NCBI GenBank assembly: GCA_036736205.1
Contig: DAINMX010000024.1
Location: 1 to 46,389 of the forward strand
Source of the DNA: XYA12-FULL-58-9 sp001798605
GTDB taxonomy: Bacteria > Myxococcota > XYA12-FULL-58-9
DNA: 46,389 nt
Reading direction: 5' to 3'
This document shows positions 1-9,033 of the stretch, one piece after another. The translations under genes and the position numbers were made by a program. Under the pieces are notes generated by a model that ran no database searches, was not told the DNA's origin, and saw only the letters and a program-made list of their open reading frames with translations. Each line of letters begins with the position of its first letter. Position 1 is the stretch's first letter.

Positions 1-50
1 AGTGACTTCCACCGTGTGAGGATGGCACTCTACCGCTGAGTTAAACGCCC
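1..50 (-). tRNA. tRNA-Val(CAC), 3' part beyond window edge
   Basis: Read on the minus strand, the 5' half of a tRNA is clear: acceptor strand GGGCGTT, D arm ACTC-AGCGGTA-GAGT, and anticodon stem CCATC/GGTGG closing a seven-base loop CTCACAC. The anticodon at loop positions 34-36 is CAC, which reads valine GTG codons. The T arm and 3' end lie outside the window, so acceptor pairing cannot be checked. A candidate promoter lies just upstream at 63-90. Confidence 0.85.
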
Positions 51-62
51 AACCGGGCGTCT

Positions 63-90
63 TTCTTACAGAATGAAAATCTCCGGTCAA
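63..90 (-). promoter_or_regulatory. Candidate promoter of tRNA-Val(CAC)
   Basis: On the minus strand TTGACC (85-90) and TAAGAA (63-68) are 16 bases apart, and the second box ends 12 bases before the tRNA. The -35 box matches the consensus well and the -10 box weakly. It resembles the TTGACC boxes seen before other genes here. The -35 overlaps the stop codon of the small ORF upstream. Confidence 0.4.
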
Positions 91-341
91 GGGCAAAACG
101 CAGTCGCCCGCAATTTGCCCACCCAAACGAGTTCCTTTAATGATTTTGTTGGGAGAGTGCTTTCTGCGGCTCCGCCGGATTCACCCATGTCGTATACATA
201 GACGATTCTTTTCTCCCTGGTTTCAATTAGAATGCGTTTGGGCAGTGCCTCATCCCGCGTGATCTCTACAGAGAACTTGTCTTCGGCAGGCGTCCCAACA
301 ACTGCAGTGAAGAAGAGAACAATGAGTGCATCCAGTCTCAC
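87..341 (-). CDS. Small secreted hypothetical protein
   Basis: An 84-residue reading frame with a GTG start. The first 20 or so residues (MRLDALIVLFFTAVVGTPA) look like a signal peptide with a plausible cleavage after TPA. The mature part is short, charged and beta-rich, with no family I recognise. It starts four bases from the transposase remnant on the other strand, so it could be a gene cut by an insertion or a chance frame. Its 3' end carries the putative promoter of the tRNA-Val. No Shine-Dalgarno sequence is obvious. Confidence 0.35.
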   Translation of the reverse strand: MRLDALIVLFFTAVVGTPAEDKFSVEITRDEALPKRILIETREKRIVYVYDMGESGGAAESTLPTKSLKELVWVGKLRATAFCP

Positions 342-344
342 GCT

Positions 345-983
345 TTGTTGTCTCCCGTTTCCACACGCGACAGGCAGTCTGGGCGAGTCGAGACTACTCT
401 GATCTGCCTGGATCCTTGGGACCAGGGGTTTCTAGAGATATTCCTCCGCCGTGTTGAAGGTTCGCGCGTCTCGCCTCGGGCCGCAAGAGGATTCGTGCCG
501 GTCAAAAGTGAGGATCCTCACCTTTCGCTCGCCTACGAGCTCGACCAAGCGGCGTTCGACGCTCTGGCTCAGAGCACGTTCGGCCGGCTGGTCTTGATGA
601 CCGACCGTCACGAATGGTCCACCGCAGACATCATCCGCGCCTACCACGGGCAGTCCGCTGTCGAGGCGGTGTTCGCGCATCTGAAAGACCCTGCACACTT
701 GGCGCTTCGGCCCCAACGCCACTGGACCGACCAGAAGTTGCATGTGCATGTGTTCAGCTGCGTGCTCGCCTACCTGCTCACCAGCGTTCTCCACCTGAAG
801 GCCCGCCGGGCCGGCGCTCCCTACGCAAGCATTGAGAGCCTGCTCGAAGCGCTCGAGAAAATCCGCTGCGTGACCGTGATTCGCAAAGCCACCGAGGTCT
901 CCAAGCCCCGTCTGACCACTCAACTCGAGGACATGGACCAGAATGCGCTTCGGCTCATGGAGGCACTTGAGATCTCCGCCTGA
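345..983 (+). pseudogene. IS1634-type DDE transposase, C-terminal remnant
   Basis: From about residue 60 the frame matches the C-terminal third of IS1634/IS4-group transposases: a TFGRLVLMTDR stretch, the Y-x2-…-E-x6-K type signature (AYHGQSAVEAVFAHLKD), then HWTDQKLHVHVFSCVLAYLL. Complete members have about 500-600 residues; here about 150 remain, and the DDE residues of the N-terminal and middle parts are missing. The first 50 codons do not look like transposase. I saw no terminal inverted repeats or target duplication. It is therefore a dead insertion-sequence fragment. Confidence 0.75.
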
Positions 984-1098
984 TACTCGCGATCACAGTT
1001 GCTGTACCCGGCCCGTGTGTATACGACAGGTTAACCACTTTCATGAACAGCGACGCGTACTTATGCCCACAAAGCCACCCGCCGTCCGGAAACTCACG

Positions 1099-2313
1099 CT
1101 AGGCTTGTTGGCTTGTTCTCATTGGGATCCGAATCTGCAAACAGATGAAGAACCCGACCAACGCAATGGCACCCGCAAGCACGAACACCCATTCGTACCC
1201 CCAACGCTCCCAGATCACTCCGGAGAGAATCGGCAGCGTCATGGCGACGGCGTGGTCGATGGTGATGCCGAGGCTGAGACTCGGCGTGATGTCTCCGGGG
1301 TCGAGGGCAATCTTTTTGAGGTAGGTCGTGCGGGCCACCCGAAGCGCGAAGAGCACGTTGTCGAGTATGTAGGCCGCAAAAAGCAGCCAGAGGTCGTGGG
1401 GTGCCGCCAGCAGGTGACTCGCAAAGGCGTAGATGAGGCAAACAAGCAACAAGAGAAGCTCATCGACCGCCAGAATCGTTCGTTCCCCCAACCAGTCGAT
1501 GACATCCCCCAGCAGGGGCCGGAGCACGACACCAAGGGTGGCGGAGACAAAGTAGAGAACGGCAATGGTTGAAACGGGCACGTCGTGCAGGGACACCAGC
1601 ACCCATGAACCGAACACCATGAAGATCTGCTTGCGAATACCGAAGAGCGCACTGATGGCGTAGAAGATCCCATATTCGCGCCGAAAGACCCAGCGGTGCG
1701 AGCGAGCGTCAAATTTGCCAGCGCGGATACTGCGGTAGAGAAACGACGCTATCGCGGCGAAGGCGGCGGCGGCGAGAAAGAAGAGATCGAATCTGTCACC
1801 TTGCCACTTCGCCAAGGCGTAGACGACACCGACGCCGAGGATGATGCCAAGATTGCGTGCACCGCCAACTTGGCCGAGACGATGTCCCTCACCGCCAGAT
1901 TTGGCGAGCTTGAGACCTATGGGGCCTTCGACGGTGAAGAGAATATGATCGCCGAGCGACCAGACAACGATGAAAGTGACGAGGAGCACCATTCCCGAGG
2001 ACAAGAGGGCCAAGCCCGCGGCACCCACCGCCGTCAGCAACATACCCACCGCCGCCATCTGCGTTTCGCGCAGGCGCAGAAGCAGAATGCTCGTGACAAA
2101 GATAATCAAAAACCCGGGGATCTCCCGCGGCAGCTCGAGCCAACCGCGGGCGTGGGCGTCGAAACCGTGGACGCCGTTGAGGTAATTGTTGAGGGCCGAT
2201 CCAAAGATGCCGCTCACGGCACCGTAGAAGAGCGTTGCCGACAACAAACGCGTCAAATCGCGGCTCGCCTCTTTGTCCTGTTGCGCACACACGGTGGCGC
2301 TATGTAGCGCCAC
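1099..2313 (-). CDS. MFS transporter
   Basis: A 404-residue polytopic protein with about 12 hydrophobic segments, starting near residue 22 (LLSATLFYGAVSGIFGSALNN) and ending with a short polar tail. The overall pattern, with a loop of about 20 charged residues near the middle (RSIRAGKFDARSHRWVFRRE), fits the major facilitator superfamily. The substrate is unknown. It is the last gene of a minus-strand run after mutL (85-base gap). The longest frame begins with GTG inside a perfect palindrome (2292-2315). A TTG near residue 20 (about position 2256), just before the first membrane segment, is an alternative start. Confidence 0.85.
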   Translation of the reverse strand: MALHSATVCAQQDKEASRDLTRLLSATLFYGAVSGIFGSALNNYLNGVHGFDAHARGWLELPREIPGFLIIFVTSILLLRLRETQMAAVGMLLTAVGAAGLALLSSGMVLLVTFIVVWSLGDHILFTVEGPIGLKLAKSGGEGHRLGQVGGARNLGIILGVGVVYALAKWQGDRFDLFFLAAAAFAAIASFLYRSIRAGKFDARSHRWVFRREYGIFYAISALFGIRKQIFMVFGSWVLVSLHDVPVSTIAVLYFVSATLGVVLRPLLGDVIDWLGERTILAVDELLLLLVCLIYAFASHLLAAPHDLWLLFAAYILDNVLFALRVARTTYLKKIALDPGDITPSLSLGITIDHAVAMTLPILSGVIWERWGYEWVFVLAGAIALVGFFICLQIRIPMRTSQQA

Positions 2314-2315
2314 CG
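2292..2315. promoter_or_regulatory. Perfect 11-bp-arm palindrome at the MFS start
   Basis: CGGTGGCGCTA (2292-2302), two bases, then TAGCGCCACCG (2305-2315): 11 paired bases without mismatch. It sits between the mutL stop and the MFS coding region and overlaps the GTG of the longest MFS frame. No run of T follows on either strand, so a classic intrinsic terminator is unlikely. A repressor operator, or an RNA hairpin controlling the MFS gene, is possible. Confidence 0.5.
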
Positions 2316-2398
2316 GCGGCCGGGTGCCAGGGCTGGTTGCGTGGTGGGCGTTGTGTCAGGAACGCTACGACCGCGCGGTCGGCACGGTGTGCGGGAAG

Positions 2399-4198
2399 CT
2401 AACTGCGGTGAAAGATTCGGTCGAGCTCGGCCCGGCCGATGCGGTGGTACACCGGCCGACCGTGCGGGCAATGGGCACCAAAGTCGATGCTGTCCATTTG
2501 TGTCAGCAGTGCGGCAATCTCTTGGTTCTTGAGGTTGTCCCCGGCGCGGACGGCGGCGTGGCAGGCGATGCGGCTCAACACTGCCATGAGCTGGTCTTCG
2601 GCCGCCCCGGCAAGCTGGTCGCGACCGAGCAGACCCACCTCATCAAGGAGGTCGTTCACCAACGGCTTGGCGTCGGCACCAGCGAGCTCTGCGGGAATGG
2701 AGCGAACAGCCCAACGACGCGGACCCACGAGCTCGATCTCGAAACCGAGGCGCAAGAACGCGGCCGCGTTGTCACTGAGAACGACCTCGTCGTTGCTGCT
2801 CACTTCGATGATTTCGGGAAACAACAGAGACTGTCGCACGACATCACCACCGCGTCGCTGCGCGCGAAGTCTTTCGAATGCCACCCGCTCATGGGCCGCG
2901 TGTTGATCGATGACGAAGATTGCGCCGTCACCCTCGCACAACAAGTACACCCCCATGACCTGACCGACAGGACGCAAGGTGGAGAAGGGTCCGCCTGACG
3001 CCGCTGCCGTGAGGTTCTCATAGCCGCAAAGCTCACCCTCGGAAACCGCGGCCATCGTCAATCGGGCCTTGGCCATGTCGTCGAGACTCACCTGCAAGGG
3101 TTCGGGGATCACCCGCAAGGGTTGTGTGTCTCTCGCCTGTCGCAAGGCGCTCTGCACAGTCGTCTGGGGTGCAGCGAGACCGTCGCCAGACAACCACGGA
3201 CTCCGGGCCAGGGTGCCATTCAAGGTGCTTGCGACCGCCCGAAAAATCGGGTTGGTCTGCTGAAAACGCACTTCCAGTTTTTGCGGATGCACGTTGACGT
3301 CGACGGCAGCGGGATCAACGTCGAGGAAGACGACGGCGTAGGGATAGCGACCTCGCTCGAGCAATGAGCGAAAGCCCTCCAGCACCGCTCGCTGCAACAT
3401 CCGGTCACGAACAAACCGGCCGTTGACGAACAGCCACATGCCCCGGGCGTCGCCGCGGTTCACGTCGGGGCGCGTGACATAGCCACTGACCGCAATGCCG
3501 TCAGCTTGGTGCTCAAATGGGTAGACCCGGGTCACCCGTTTGCCCAAAGCGGTGCACACGCGGTTGGCCTCGCTGCCGTCCTCCGGCAGGTCGAGAAGAT
3601 GTCGGCCTCCACCGGAGGTCAACAACACGCCGCCCTTGCGAGCGCCAAGAATAACTCGCGTCACGGCATCCACGACATGCGCCTGCTCCGTTGCGGCGGA
3701 GCGCATAAATGCACGTCGGGCTGGGGTGTTGTAGAAAATGTTACGAACGTCGACAGTTGTGCCCACCGGACAGCCAATCTCCTGCATCGACTCGACCTCA
3801 CCCCCACAGATGAGAACACGGGTGCCCACGTCGTCCTGGGCACGACGGGTGGTGAGGGTCATGCGGCAAACACTCGCAATAGAAGAGAGCGCCTCACCGC
3901 GAAAGCCGAGGGTTCTGATCGCCGACAGGTCCTCAGGTTCCCAGAGCTTGCTGGTGGCGTGCCTCTCGAGCGCCAAGGTAGCGTCCGGCGGCGACATGCC
4001 GCAGCCATCGTCCGAGACGGAGATCCGCTCGAGACCGCCACCGTCGATGTCGACGTGAATCGCCCCGGCACCAGCGTCCACGGCGTTCTCGCACAATTCC
4101 TTCACCACCGAAGACGGACGCTCGACTACCTCACCCGCCGCGATCCTGTCGATCACGTGGCTCGGAAGTACGCGGATCAGCGAGTCAGACATAGACAC
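2399..4198 (-). CDS. mutL: DNA mismatch repair protein MutL with endonuclease motif
   Basis: A 599-residue protein, a usual MutL length. The N-terminal GHKL ATPase shows IDRIAAGEVVERPSSVVKEL, then ENAVDAGA and DDGCGM, followed by the GFRGEAL lid. The middle is a linker. The C-terminal dimerisation domain has DQHAAHERVAFE from residue 431, which is the DQHA-x2-E-x4-E metal-binding endonuclease motif, plus ACHAAVRAG and CPHGRP near the end. MutL of this type nicks DNA itself, as in bacteria without MutH. It follows the FHA-GGDEF gene by 30 bases and probably shares its transcript. The start is MSMSDSLIRVLP; the second Met, two codons on, is equally possible. Confidence 0.97.
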   Translation of the reverse strand: MSMSDSLIRVLPSHVIDRIAAGEVVERPSSVVKELCENAVDAGAGAIHVDIDGGGLERISVSDDGCGMSPPDATLALERHATSKLWEPEDLSAIRTLGFRGEALSSIASVCRMTLTTRRAQDDVGTRVLICGGEVESMQEIGCPVGTTVDVRNIFYNTPARRAFMRSAATEQAHVVDAVTRVILGARKGGVLLTSGGGRHLLDLPEDGSEANRVCTALGKRVTRVYPFEHQADGIAVSGYVTRPDVNRGDARGMWLFVNGRFVRDRMLQRAVLEGFRSLLERGRYPYAVVFLDVDPAAVDVNVHPQKLEVRFQQTNPIFRAVASTLNGTLARSPWLSGDGLAAPQTTVQSALRQARDTQPLRVIPEPLQVSLDDMAKARLTMAAVSEGELCGYENLTAAASGGPFSTLRPVGQVMGVYLLCEGDGAIFVIDQHAAHERVAFERLRAQRRGGDVVRQSLLFPEIIEVSSNDEVVLSDNAAAFLRLGFEIELVGPRRWAVRSIPAELAGADAKPLVNDLLDEVGLLGRDQLAGAAEDQLMAVLSRIACHAAVRAGDNLKNQEIAALLTQMDSIDFGAHCPHGRPVYHRIGRAELDRIFHRS

Positions 4199-4228
4199 AG
4201 GCTTTGGCGCATTGAAGTTGTCTTGTGG

Positions 4229-5119
4229 CTAGAAGCAGACGCGGTTACGGCCGCGTTCCTTGGCCTCGTAGAGCTTGGCGTCGGCGGCGGCAATGAACCC
4301 GGCAGCATCGGCGCGGTCCTCATCGCCAGTCGTTGCACGAACGCCAAAGCTCATGGTGACCGGAATAATCTCATTGGCAAAAGAGAACACGTGAGCTGAG
4401 ATGAGCCCCCGGAGCTTCTCCGCCACCCCCGCAGCACCTGGACCATCGATTTCTGGCAAGACAATGGAGAACTCCTCACCGCCATAACGGGCAAATATAT
4501 CCTCACGCCGTAGATTGCCGGCGATGATGCCGCTGAGCTCGCGCAGCACGTAGTCACCGGCGAGATGGCCGTGGGTATCGTTGATGCGTTTGAAGTGGTC
4601 GATGTCGCACATCGTCAACGCCAGCTGGCGGCCGTATCGCACCGCCCGATTGAGCTCACGTTCCAAGGACTCGAGGAAATAGCGTTTGTTGAAGGCCTGG
4701 GTCAAACCATCGATGGTGGTTAACCGGTAGATCTCTTCGTGGTATTTGCTCTCGATATTGCTGCCCGAGAGATACTTGAAGATCGTCTGGCCAATGCGAA
4801 GGAGGTCGCCATCGCGCAGCTCGGCATCCTCGATCCCTTTGTCATTGACGAAGGTTCCGTTGGTGGAGTCTAGATCGTACAACCAGGTGCGCCCTTCACG
4901 GGTGGTGATCTTTGCGTGTTGCCGCGAAACGCTGTCTTGTTCCACCTGAATGTTGGCCGAATCTGACCGGCCAATGATGATCTCGGTGTGCTCAATGAAG
5001 TAGCGTTTGCCGATGTTTTGGCCATAGAAAACCACCAAACAGGCCTGCCCCGCTGCCCCAGCGCGGTCTGCGAGGCCCTTGGTGACAACGGTAATGACTG
5101 TCTCGCGCTCTTTCGCCAT
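4229..5119 (-). CDS. FHA-GGDEF diguanylate cyclase
   Basis: A 296-residue soluble protein. Residues 27-115 form an FHA domain with the usual marks (IIGRSD at 48-53, SRQHAKI at 65-71, DLDSTNGTFVND at 82-93), which binds phosphothreonine. Residues 130-296 are a GGDEF domain with an intact GGEEF active site (213-217), so it should make cyclic di-GMP from two GTP. R204-x-x-D207, five residues before GGEEF, is the product-inhibition I-site. The FHA part points to control by Ser/Thr kinases, such as the one at 26807. It lies 12 bases after pgi and 30 before mutL, so it is probably cotranscribed with them. Confidence 0.95.
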   Translation of the reverse strand: MAKERETVITVVTKGLADRAGAAGQACLVVFYGQNIGKRYFIEHTEIIIGRSDSANIQVEQDSVSRQHAKITTREGRTWLYDLDSTNGTFVNDKGIEDAELRDGDLLRIGQTIFKYLSGSNIESKYHEEIYRLTTIDGLTQAFNKRYFLESLERELNRAVRYGRQLALTMCDIDHFKRINDTHGHLAGDYVLRELSGIIAGNLRREDIFARYGGEEFSIVLPEIDGPGAAGVAEKLRGLISAHVFSFANEIIPVTMSFGVRATTGDEDRADAAGFIAAADAKLYEAKERGRNRVCF

Positions 5120-5131
5120 GCTCGCCTGTGC

Positions 5132-6502
5132 CTAGTCGATGCCTTCCGGTCCTCGCCGTGGGGATTCCCTCAAGAGGACTCTTTTTGCTTCACTTTCATA
5201 ACCGGGTCGGCCGAGCAGGCCAAGGGCCATTCTCCTACTCTCCTCCACCCCCGGTTGGTCAAACGGGTTAACACCGAGCATGATACCAGTTGTAGCGCAA
5301 GCCGCCTGGAAAAGGACGAGCAGAGCACCCATACGCGCTGGGTCGAGCACCGGCAGCACCACATCAATGACCGGCACTCCCCCCTCGAGTAATGCCGCCC
5401 GGGTTGCGCGACGCTCCGCGTCCAGAATCTCCGACAGGTCCCTGCCATGCAGGAAAGTGGCCTCTTCGCGTTCTTCGAGCTCGTCGGGTATTGGCAGAAG
5501 CGAGCGATGTTTGGCGACCTCCACCAGCATCACGGCTTTGTCCCGTGGCCCCTCGAGGAAAAGCTGCAACTGCGTGTGTTGGTCGGTCGCCCCAACCGCC
5601 GGGATAGGCGTTTGTCCGGTGCGCACCTCCTCGCCCAAGCGGTTGCGGCGCTTGCCCAGGGACTCGCCCCAAAGTTGGACAAACCATGCGGTGGTGGTCC
5701 GCAGGGCGTCACAGTAAGGCATCATCACCAATGAGGTGCGGCCGAGGTCATGGGAGGCGAGCCAGCCACCAGCGGCAAGTATGCAGGCCGGGTTGTCGAG
5801 CACGTCGTCGGCAGTCACCTTCGTGACCATGCTCGCGGCACCCTCGAGCAATGCCCCGATGTCGATTCCTACGAACGCCGCAGGCAACAACCCCACCGCC
5901 GTCAAGGCGCTGTAACGACCGGCCACATGGGTCGGAATCTCAAATACCCTGATCCCCTCCGCCTGGCAGAGCTCTCGAAGCAGGCTATCCTCTGTGCCGG
6001 TGACGGCGGTCATACGCGACCGCATCTCGCCCTTGCCGAGGGAAACTCGGAACCATCGACGGACGATGAGTAAGAGCGCCAGAGTCTCTACGGTCGTGCC
6101 GCTTTTGCTGATGACCGCCGTTGCCGTCTTGGCCGGATCGAGGCGCTCGAGCAATGACGACAGGGTGTCGGGATCAATGTTGTCGACAAAATGGACGCGA
6201 AAGGATCGGTCGGCTGTTCCGCACAGCGCTGAGTAGATGGCTTGCCCTCCCAGGCTCGAGCCACCGATGCCCAACACCAACAGATCATCCGCCAACGACC
6301 GCAGACGCGTAACCTCTGTGGTCACCGTTTTGATGACCGTGGTCGCCAACGGGACATCGTAGAAGTCAATGTCCTTGCCACGACGACTCATCAGCTCACG
6401 ATGGGCGTGCCGGAGCTCGCCCTCGATCTCTTGGAGCCTCTTGCGGGCCAATCCTCCCTCGAGGAATGGCACAAAGAGACCGTCGATGGAAACGATGGTC
6501 AT
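5132..6502 (-). CDS. pgi: Glucose-6-phosphate isomerase
   Basis: About 456 residues, the short bacterial form of phosphoglucose isomerase, which interconverts glucose-6-P and fructose-6-P. The SIS fold shows GIGGSSLGG near residue 80 and the phosphate-binding ISKSGTTVETL near 132-142. The GVNPFDQPGVE motif near the C-terminus is diagnostic. I chose the ATG at 6502 (MTIVSIDG) because GGGGAG stands five bases before it; the frame could begin six codons earlier. It is first in a minus-strand run with the FHA-GGDEF gene and mutL. The C-terminus carries an extra charged tail of about 20 residues. Confidence 0.95.
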   Translation of the reverse strand: MTIVSIDGLFVPFLEGGLARKRLQEIEGELRHAHRELMSRRGKDIDFYDVPLATTVIKTVTTEVTRLRSLADDLLVLGIGGSSLGGQAIYSALCGTADRSFRVHFVDNIDPDTLSSLLERLDPAKTATAVISKSGTTVETLALLLIVRRWFRVSLGKGEMRSRMTAVTGTEDSLLRELCQAEGIRVFEIPTHVAGRYSALTAVGLLPAAFVGIDIGALLEGAASMVTKVTADDVLDNPACILAAGGWLASHDLGRTSLVMMPYCDALRTTTAWFVQLWGESLGKRRNRLGEEVRTGQTPIPAVGATDQHTQLQLFLEGPRDKAVMLVEVAKHRSLLPIPDELEEREEATFLHGRDLSEILDAERRATRAALLEGGVPVIDVVLPVLDPARMGALLVLFQAACATTGIMLGVNPFDQPGVEESRRMALGLLGRPGYESEAKRVLLRESPRRGPEGID

Positions 6503-6519
6503 GATGCTCCCCATCCGCA

Positions 6520-6534
6520 CGCCCCAATGGGGCG
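6520..6534 (-). terminator. Small hairpin between the lipoprotein gene and pgi
   Basis: CGCCCC-AAT-GGGGCG forms a six-pair GC-rich stem with a three-base loop, between the stop of the lipoprotein gene (6562) and the pgi start (6502). It could slow or end transcription from upstream, but no T run follows, so a factor-independent terminator is doubtful. Confidence 0.3.
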
Positions 6535-6561
6535 CACAGATGGTAGTGAGTTATGGAAATG

Positions 6562-8913
6562 CTAAGGGTCCACCACCGGGACGTCACCGCTGGTCACAGT
6601 GAAGCCCTCGACGAGATTCAACAGCTCAGCCAACGTCGTACCATTGTTGGCCGCGAGATCAGCAAGCTCGGCCTTGCCGTTTGTGGCAAACCCGATGTGG
6701 GTGAGGTTGACCGCGGTATCGTTGAATGGGTCGGCCCCTGTGGGCGCCGGCCGATGGAAGGTACCGCCATCGTCGGGGAAGTAAATGTCCCAATCTGCAC
6801 CGCCTCCGAAAACCTTCACCCAGTGCACGTCCGTGCCGTCGGTATGATTGACCGTGAGTTGGTTTTGAACTTGAGTGCCTTCGGCGGCCGGGAACGTCGG
6901 ATAATTGCCCGCCAGTTGGTTGCTCGCGCCGGCAGTTGGCTCGCTGCGGGAAATCTTCGCAGCAACGCGAATGTCACTGCTTGATTCCATAAATGCCGAC
7001 ACCGGCAGGGCCACGGCGATGGTCAACCAATCTTGTCCTTGCAGACCACCGTGGGCCTTGGCATGGAACAGACCCAAGTGGCCATCCCCAAGCTCGCTGG
7101 TGGGAACCCCTGGCCCGCAGGTGTTTTCGGTGGGGTCGGTGCTGTAGATGCACATGCGGCCACCATTGATCTTACCGTCGAAGTCGTTGGCACCAGTGCC
7201 GCCACGGTCAAGGCAACGGTCGGTGGTACAGTCAACGCCGAGGCCGAGACCCAGTGGAACAAACCCGAAACCAGTTGTATTGACGCCACTTAGGAGAATC
7301 ACGCCTTCCATCTGCTGCCCAACGACGGAAGCGCCGGGGTCCACAGGCAAGTCACCAATGGCGAAGTCGGTGAACACTTCGAGTGGTTCGCGAATAGCGA
7401 GCTTGCTGTTGCCATCGAGCTTCTCGAAGCGGTCGTCGGGCAGGCGCTCGGCGTATTCCACGGAGATGTAGTCCTCCCAGTCGTCCTGGGCAAGACCCTG
7501 CAGGGCCAGGTTGCCACGGACCCCCGAAGCAAACGCGGAGAACAACGGCATCAGGCCATTGAAGAGCTGGCCAAAGTCGAGACTCACGGGGCAGTCGGCG
7601 TCACAGGCACATTCTGCCGGGCAAGTGCCTGTCTCAACGTTGTCGTCACAGCCGCAGTCCTTGAGGATATCGAGGACGCTGGTCGCGAGGTCACTGATAT
7701 CTTCAAGGTTGAGCTCGCCACCGAGGCCCCAGGCGTAGCGACGGCCGGGTTGACCGACGACGTCGAAGCTCGATTTGATCGGGGTGCTGGTCAGGCTCAA
7801 GAGCACACCGCCGGGCAATGGGGCCCACTCGTCAAAGAGATTGGGTAGGGAGATGTGATAACAGCCGGCGGGGTGATTGCCGCTACCGTCCGTTTGGTTA
7901 CAGCCGCCCTCAGGGTTGGCGATGGGGCCAATGAGCAGGTCGAGGTCGAGATTGAGCAAGGAGGCGAGGGAGAAGCTCGTGGAGACAATGCCGAACTCGA
8001 TGGTCTTGGGCACGCCACCTAGGACCAAACGCTCGTAGTCGTCGAAGCTGGCCCTGCCAGTGAATCCGGCGGTCATCGGCTCGGCCGGACGCGCGGCAAC
8101 GGGGAGGGCCACTTCAGATGTGGTCGCAGGGATGCCCACGATAGACAGGTAGTTGTAGCCCGCCAAAAACACCGTGACATCATACTTGCCGGCGGGGGCT
8201 GCGGTGGTGATGGTGCCGTCGGCGGCGGTGGTCAGCGTGGTGTCGGCTGTGCCGTCAGTGGGCTGCGCATCCATGATGATCTGGGCATCGGCCTTGGGAG
8301 AGCCGGTTCTGTCATCGAAGACGAAGAAGCGCACGTCGCCAGCGGGTGTCTCGCCGAGATGAACGAGATCTGCAGTACAAGTGGCTTGGTGGCCGCTCTC
8401 TTCGGCGGTGAGGGTTGCGGTGCCGGCAGCAGCGGCTTTCGCGGTCAGCTTCGACCCGTCCACATCAAACAGGAGGTCATTGTCCACACCGAAGCTGAAC
8501 GTGGCACCAGGCAACGGTCCACCACCGACGATCGACAAAATGGCTTCGACTTCGAAGGTCGCGCCCGCTGGCAAGGGGATGGATGGATCACTTGTGGCCT
8601 CGAAATCACCTGCGAAGTTGACGATGTGACACTCACAGCCGTTGGGGGCGAGCACGCACGCATCGGCAACGGAGGTGCACTCTTTGGTGTCGCCATCACA
8701 GAATGTGCCAACCGGACAGGTTCCAGGCTCACAACCGAACTCGACACAACAGCCCGCTTCTTTATCGCAGGTATAACCAACTGCGCAGTCCCATGGGACG
8801 ACACATTCGTCTTCGCCGTCGCACTTGGGTGCTTTGTTCTTGTCGTCTTCGGAACAAGCCGCAAACGCAGCCAACATGGCCAAGGTGGCCAACCCCAGAG
8901 CTACACGCTTCAT
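6562..8913 (-). CDS. Large Cys-rich lipoprotein with carboxypeptidase-regulatory-like domain
   Basis: A 783-residue exported protein. Residues 1-19 are a lipoprotein signal ending in the lipobox AFAAC, so Cys20 should be lipidated. Residues 30-85 hold about ten cysteines in C-x3-6-C spacing (VPWDCAVGYTCD, GTCPVGTFC), like the small disulfide modules of myxobacterial surface proteins. A beta-sandwich follows (about 90-180), then a carboxypeptidase-regulatory-like or Ig-like segment (about 190-270) and a long part without a family I know. A second Cys cluster (CGCDDNVETGTCPAECACDADC) lies near residue 425. GGAGG stands five bases before the ATG, and a candidate promoter is at 8983-9011. The first 45 residues are built like those of the protein at 32173. 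Confidence 0.9.
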   Translation of the reverse strand: MKRVALGLATLAMLAAFAACSEDDKNKAPKCDGEDECVVPWDCAVGYTCDKEAGCCVEFGCEPGTCPVGTFCDGDTKECTSVADACVLAPNGCECHIVNFAGDFEATSDPSIPLPAGATFEVEAILSIVGGGPLPGATFSFGVDNDLLFDVDGSKLTAKAAAAGTATLTAEESGHQATCTADLVHLGETPAGDVRFFVFDDRTGSPKADAQIIMDAQPTDGTADTTLTTAADGTITTAAPAGKYDVTVFLAGYNYLSIVGIPATTSEVALPVAARPAEPMTAGFTGRASFDDYERLVLGGVPKTIEFGIVSTSFSLASLLNLDLDLLIGPIANPEGGCNQTDGSGNHPAGCYHISLPNLFDEWAPLPGGVLLSLTSTPIKSSFDVVGQPGRRYAWGLGGELNLEDISDLATSVLDILKDCGCDDNVETGTCPAECACDADCPVSLDFGQLFNGLMPLFSAFASGVRGNLALQGLAQDDWEDYISVEYAERLPDDRFEKLDGNSKLAIREPLEVFTDFAIGDLPVDPGASVVGQQMEGVILLSGVNTTGFGFVPLGLGLGVDCTTDRCLDRGGTGANDFDGKINGGRMCIYSTDPTENTCGPGVPTSELGDGHLGLFHAKAHGGLQGQDWLTIAVALPVSAFMESSSDIRVAAKISRSEPTAGASNQLAGNYPTFPAAEGTQVQNQLTVNHTDGTDVHWVKVFGGGADWDIYFPDDGGTFHRPAPTGADPFNDTAVNLTHIGFATNGKAELADLAANNGTTLAELLNLVEGFTVTSGDVPVVDP

Positions 8914-8982
8914 GAATCCTCCAGCGGGCAGACGCCCAATTTGCCAACGTCCCCCCCGTTCTGGGGCGACGAACTGCTGGGG

Positions 8983-9011
8983 AACTTAGATGAGGTGGCG
9001 CACACGGTCAA
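8983..9011 (-). promoter_or_regulatory. Candidate promoter of the large lipoprotein gene
   Basis: Minus strand: TTGACC (9006-9011), 17 bases, TAAGTT (8983-8988), about 70 bases before the ATG at 8913. The -35 box is good and the -10 box weak. It lies just downstream of the 25-bp tandem repeat. Confidence 0.4.
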
Positions 9012-9033
9012 GCAGCCCACGTCTTGGTGCGTC

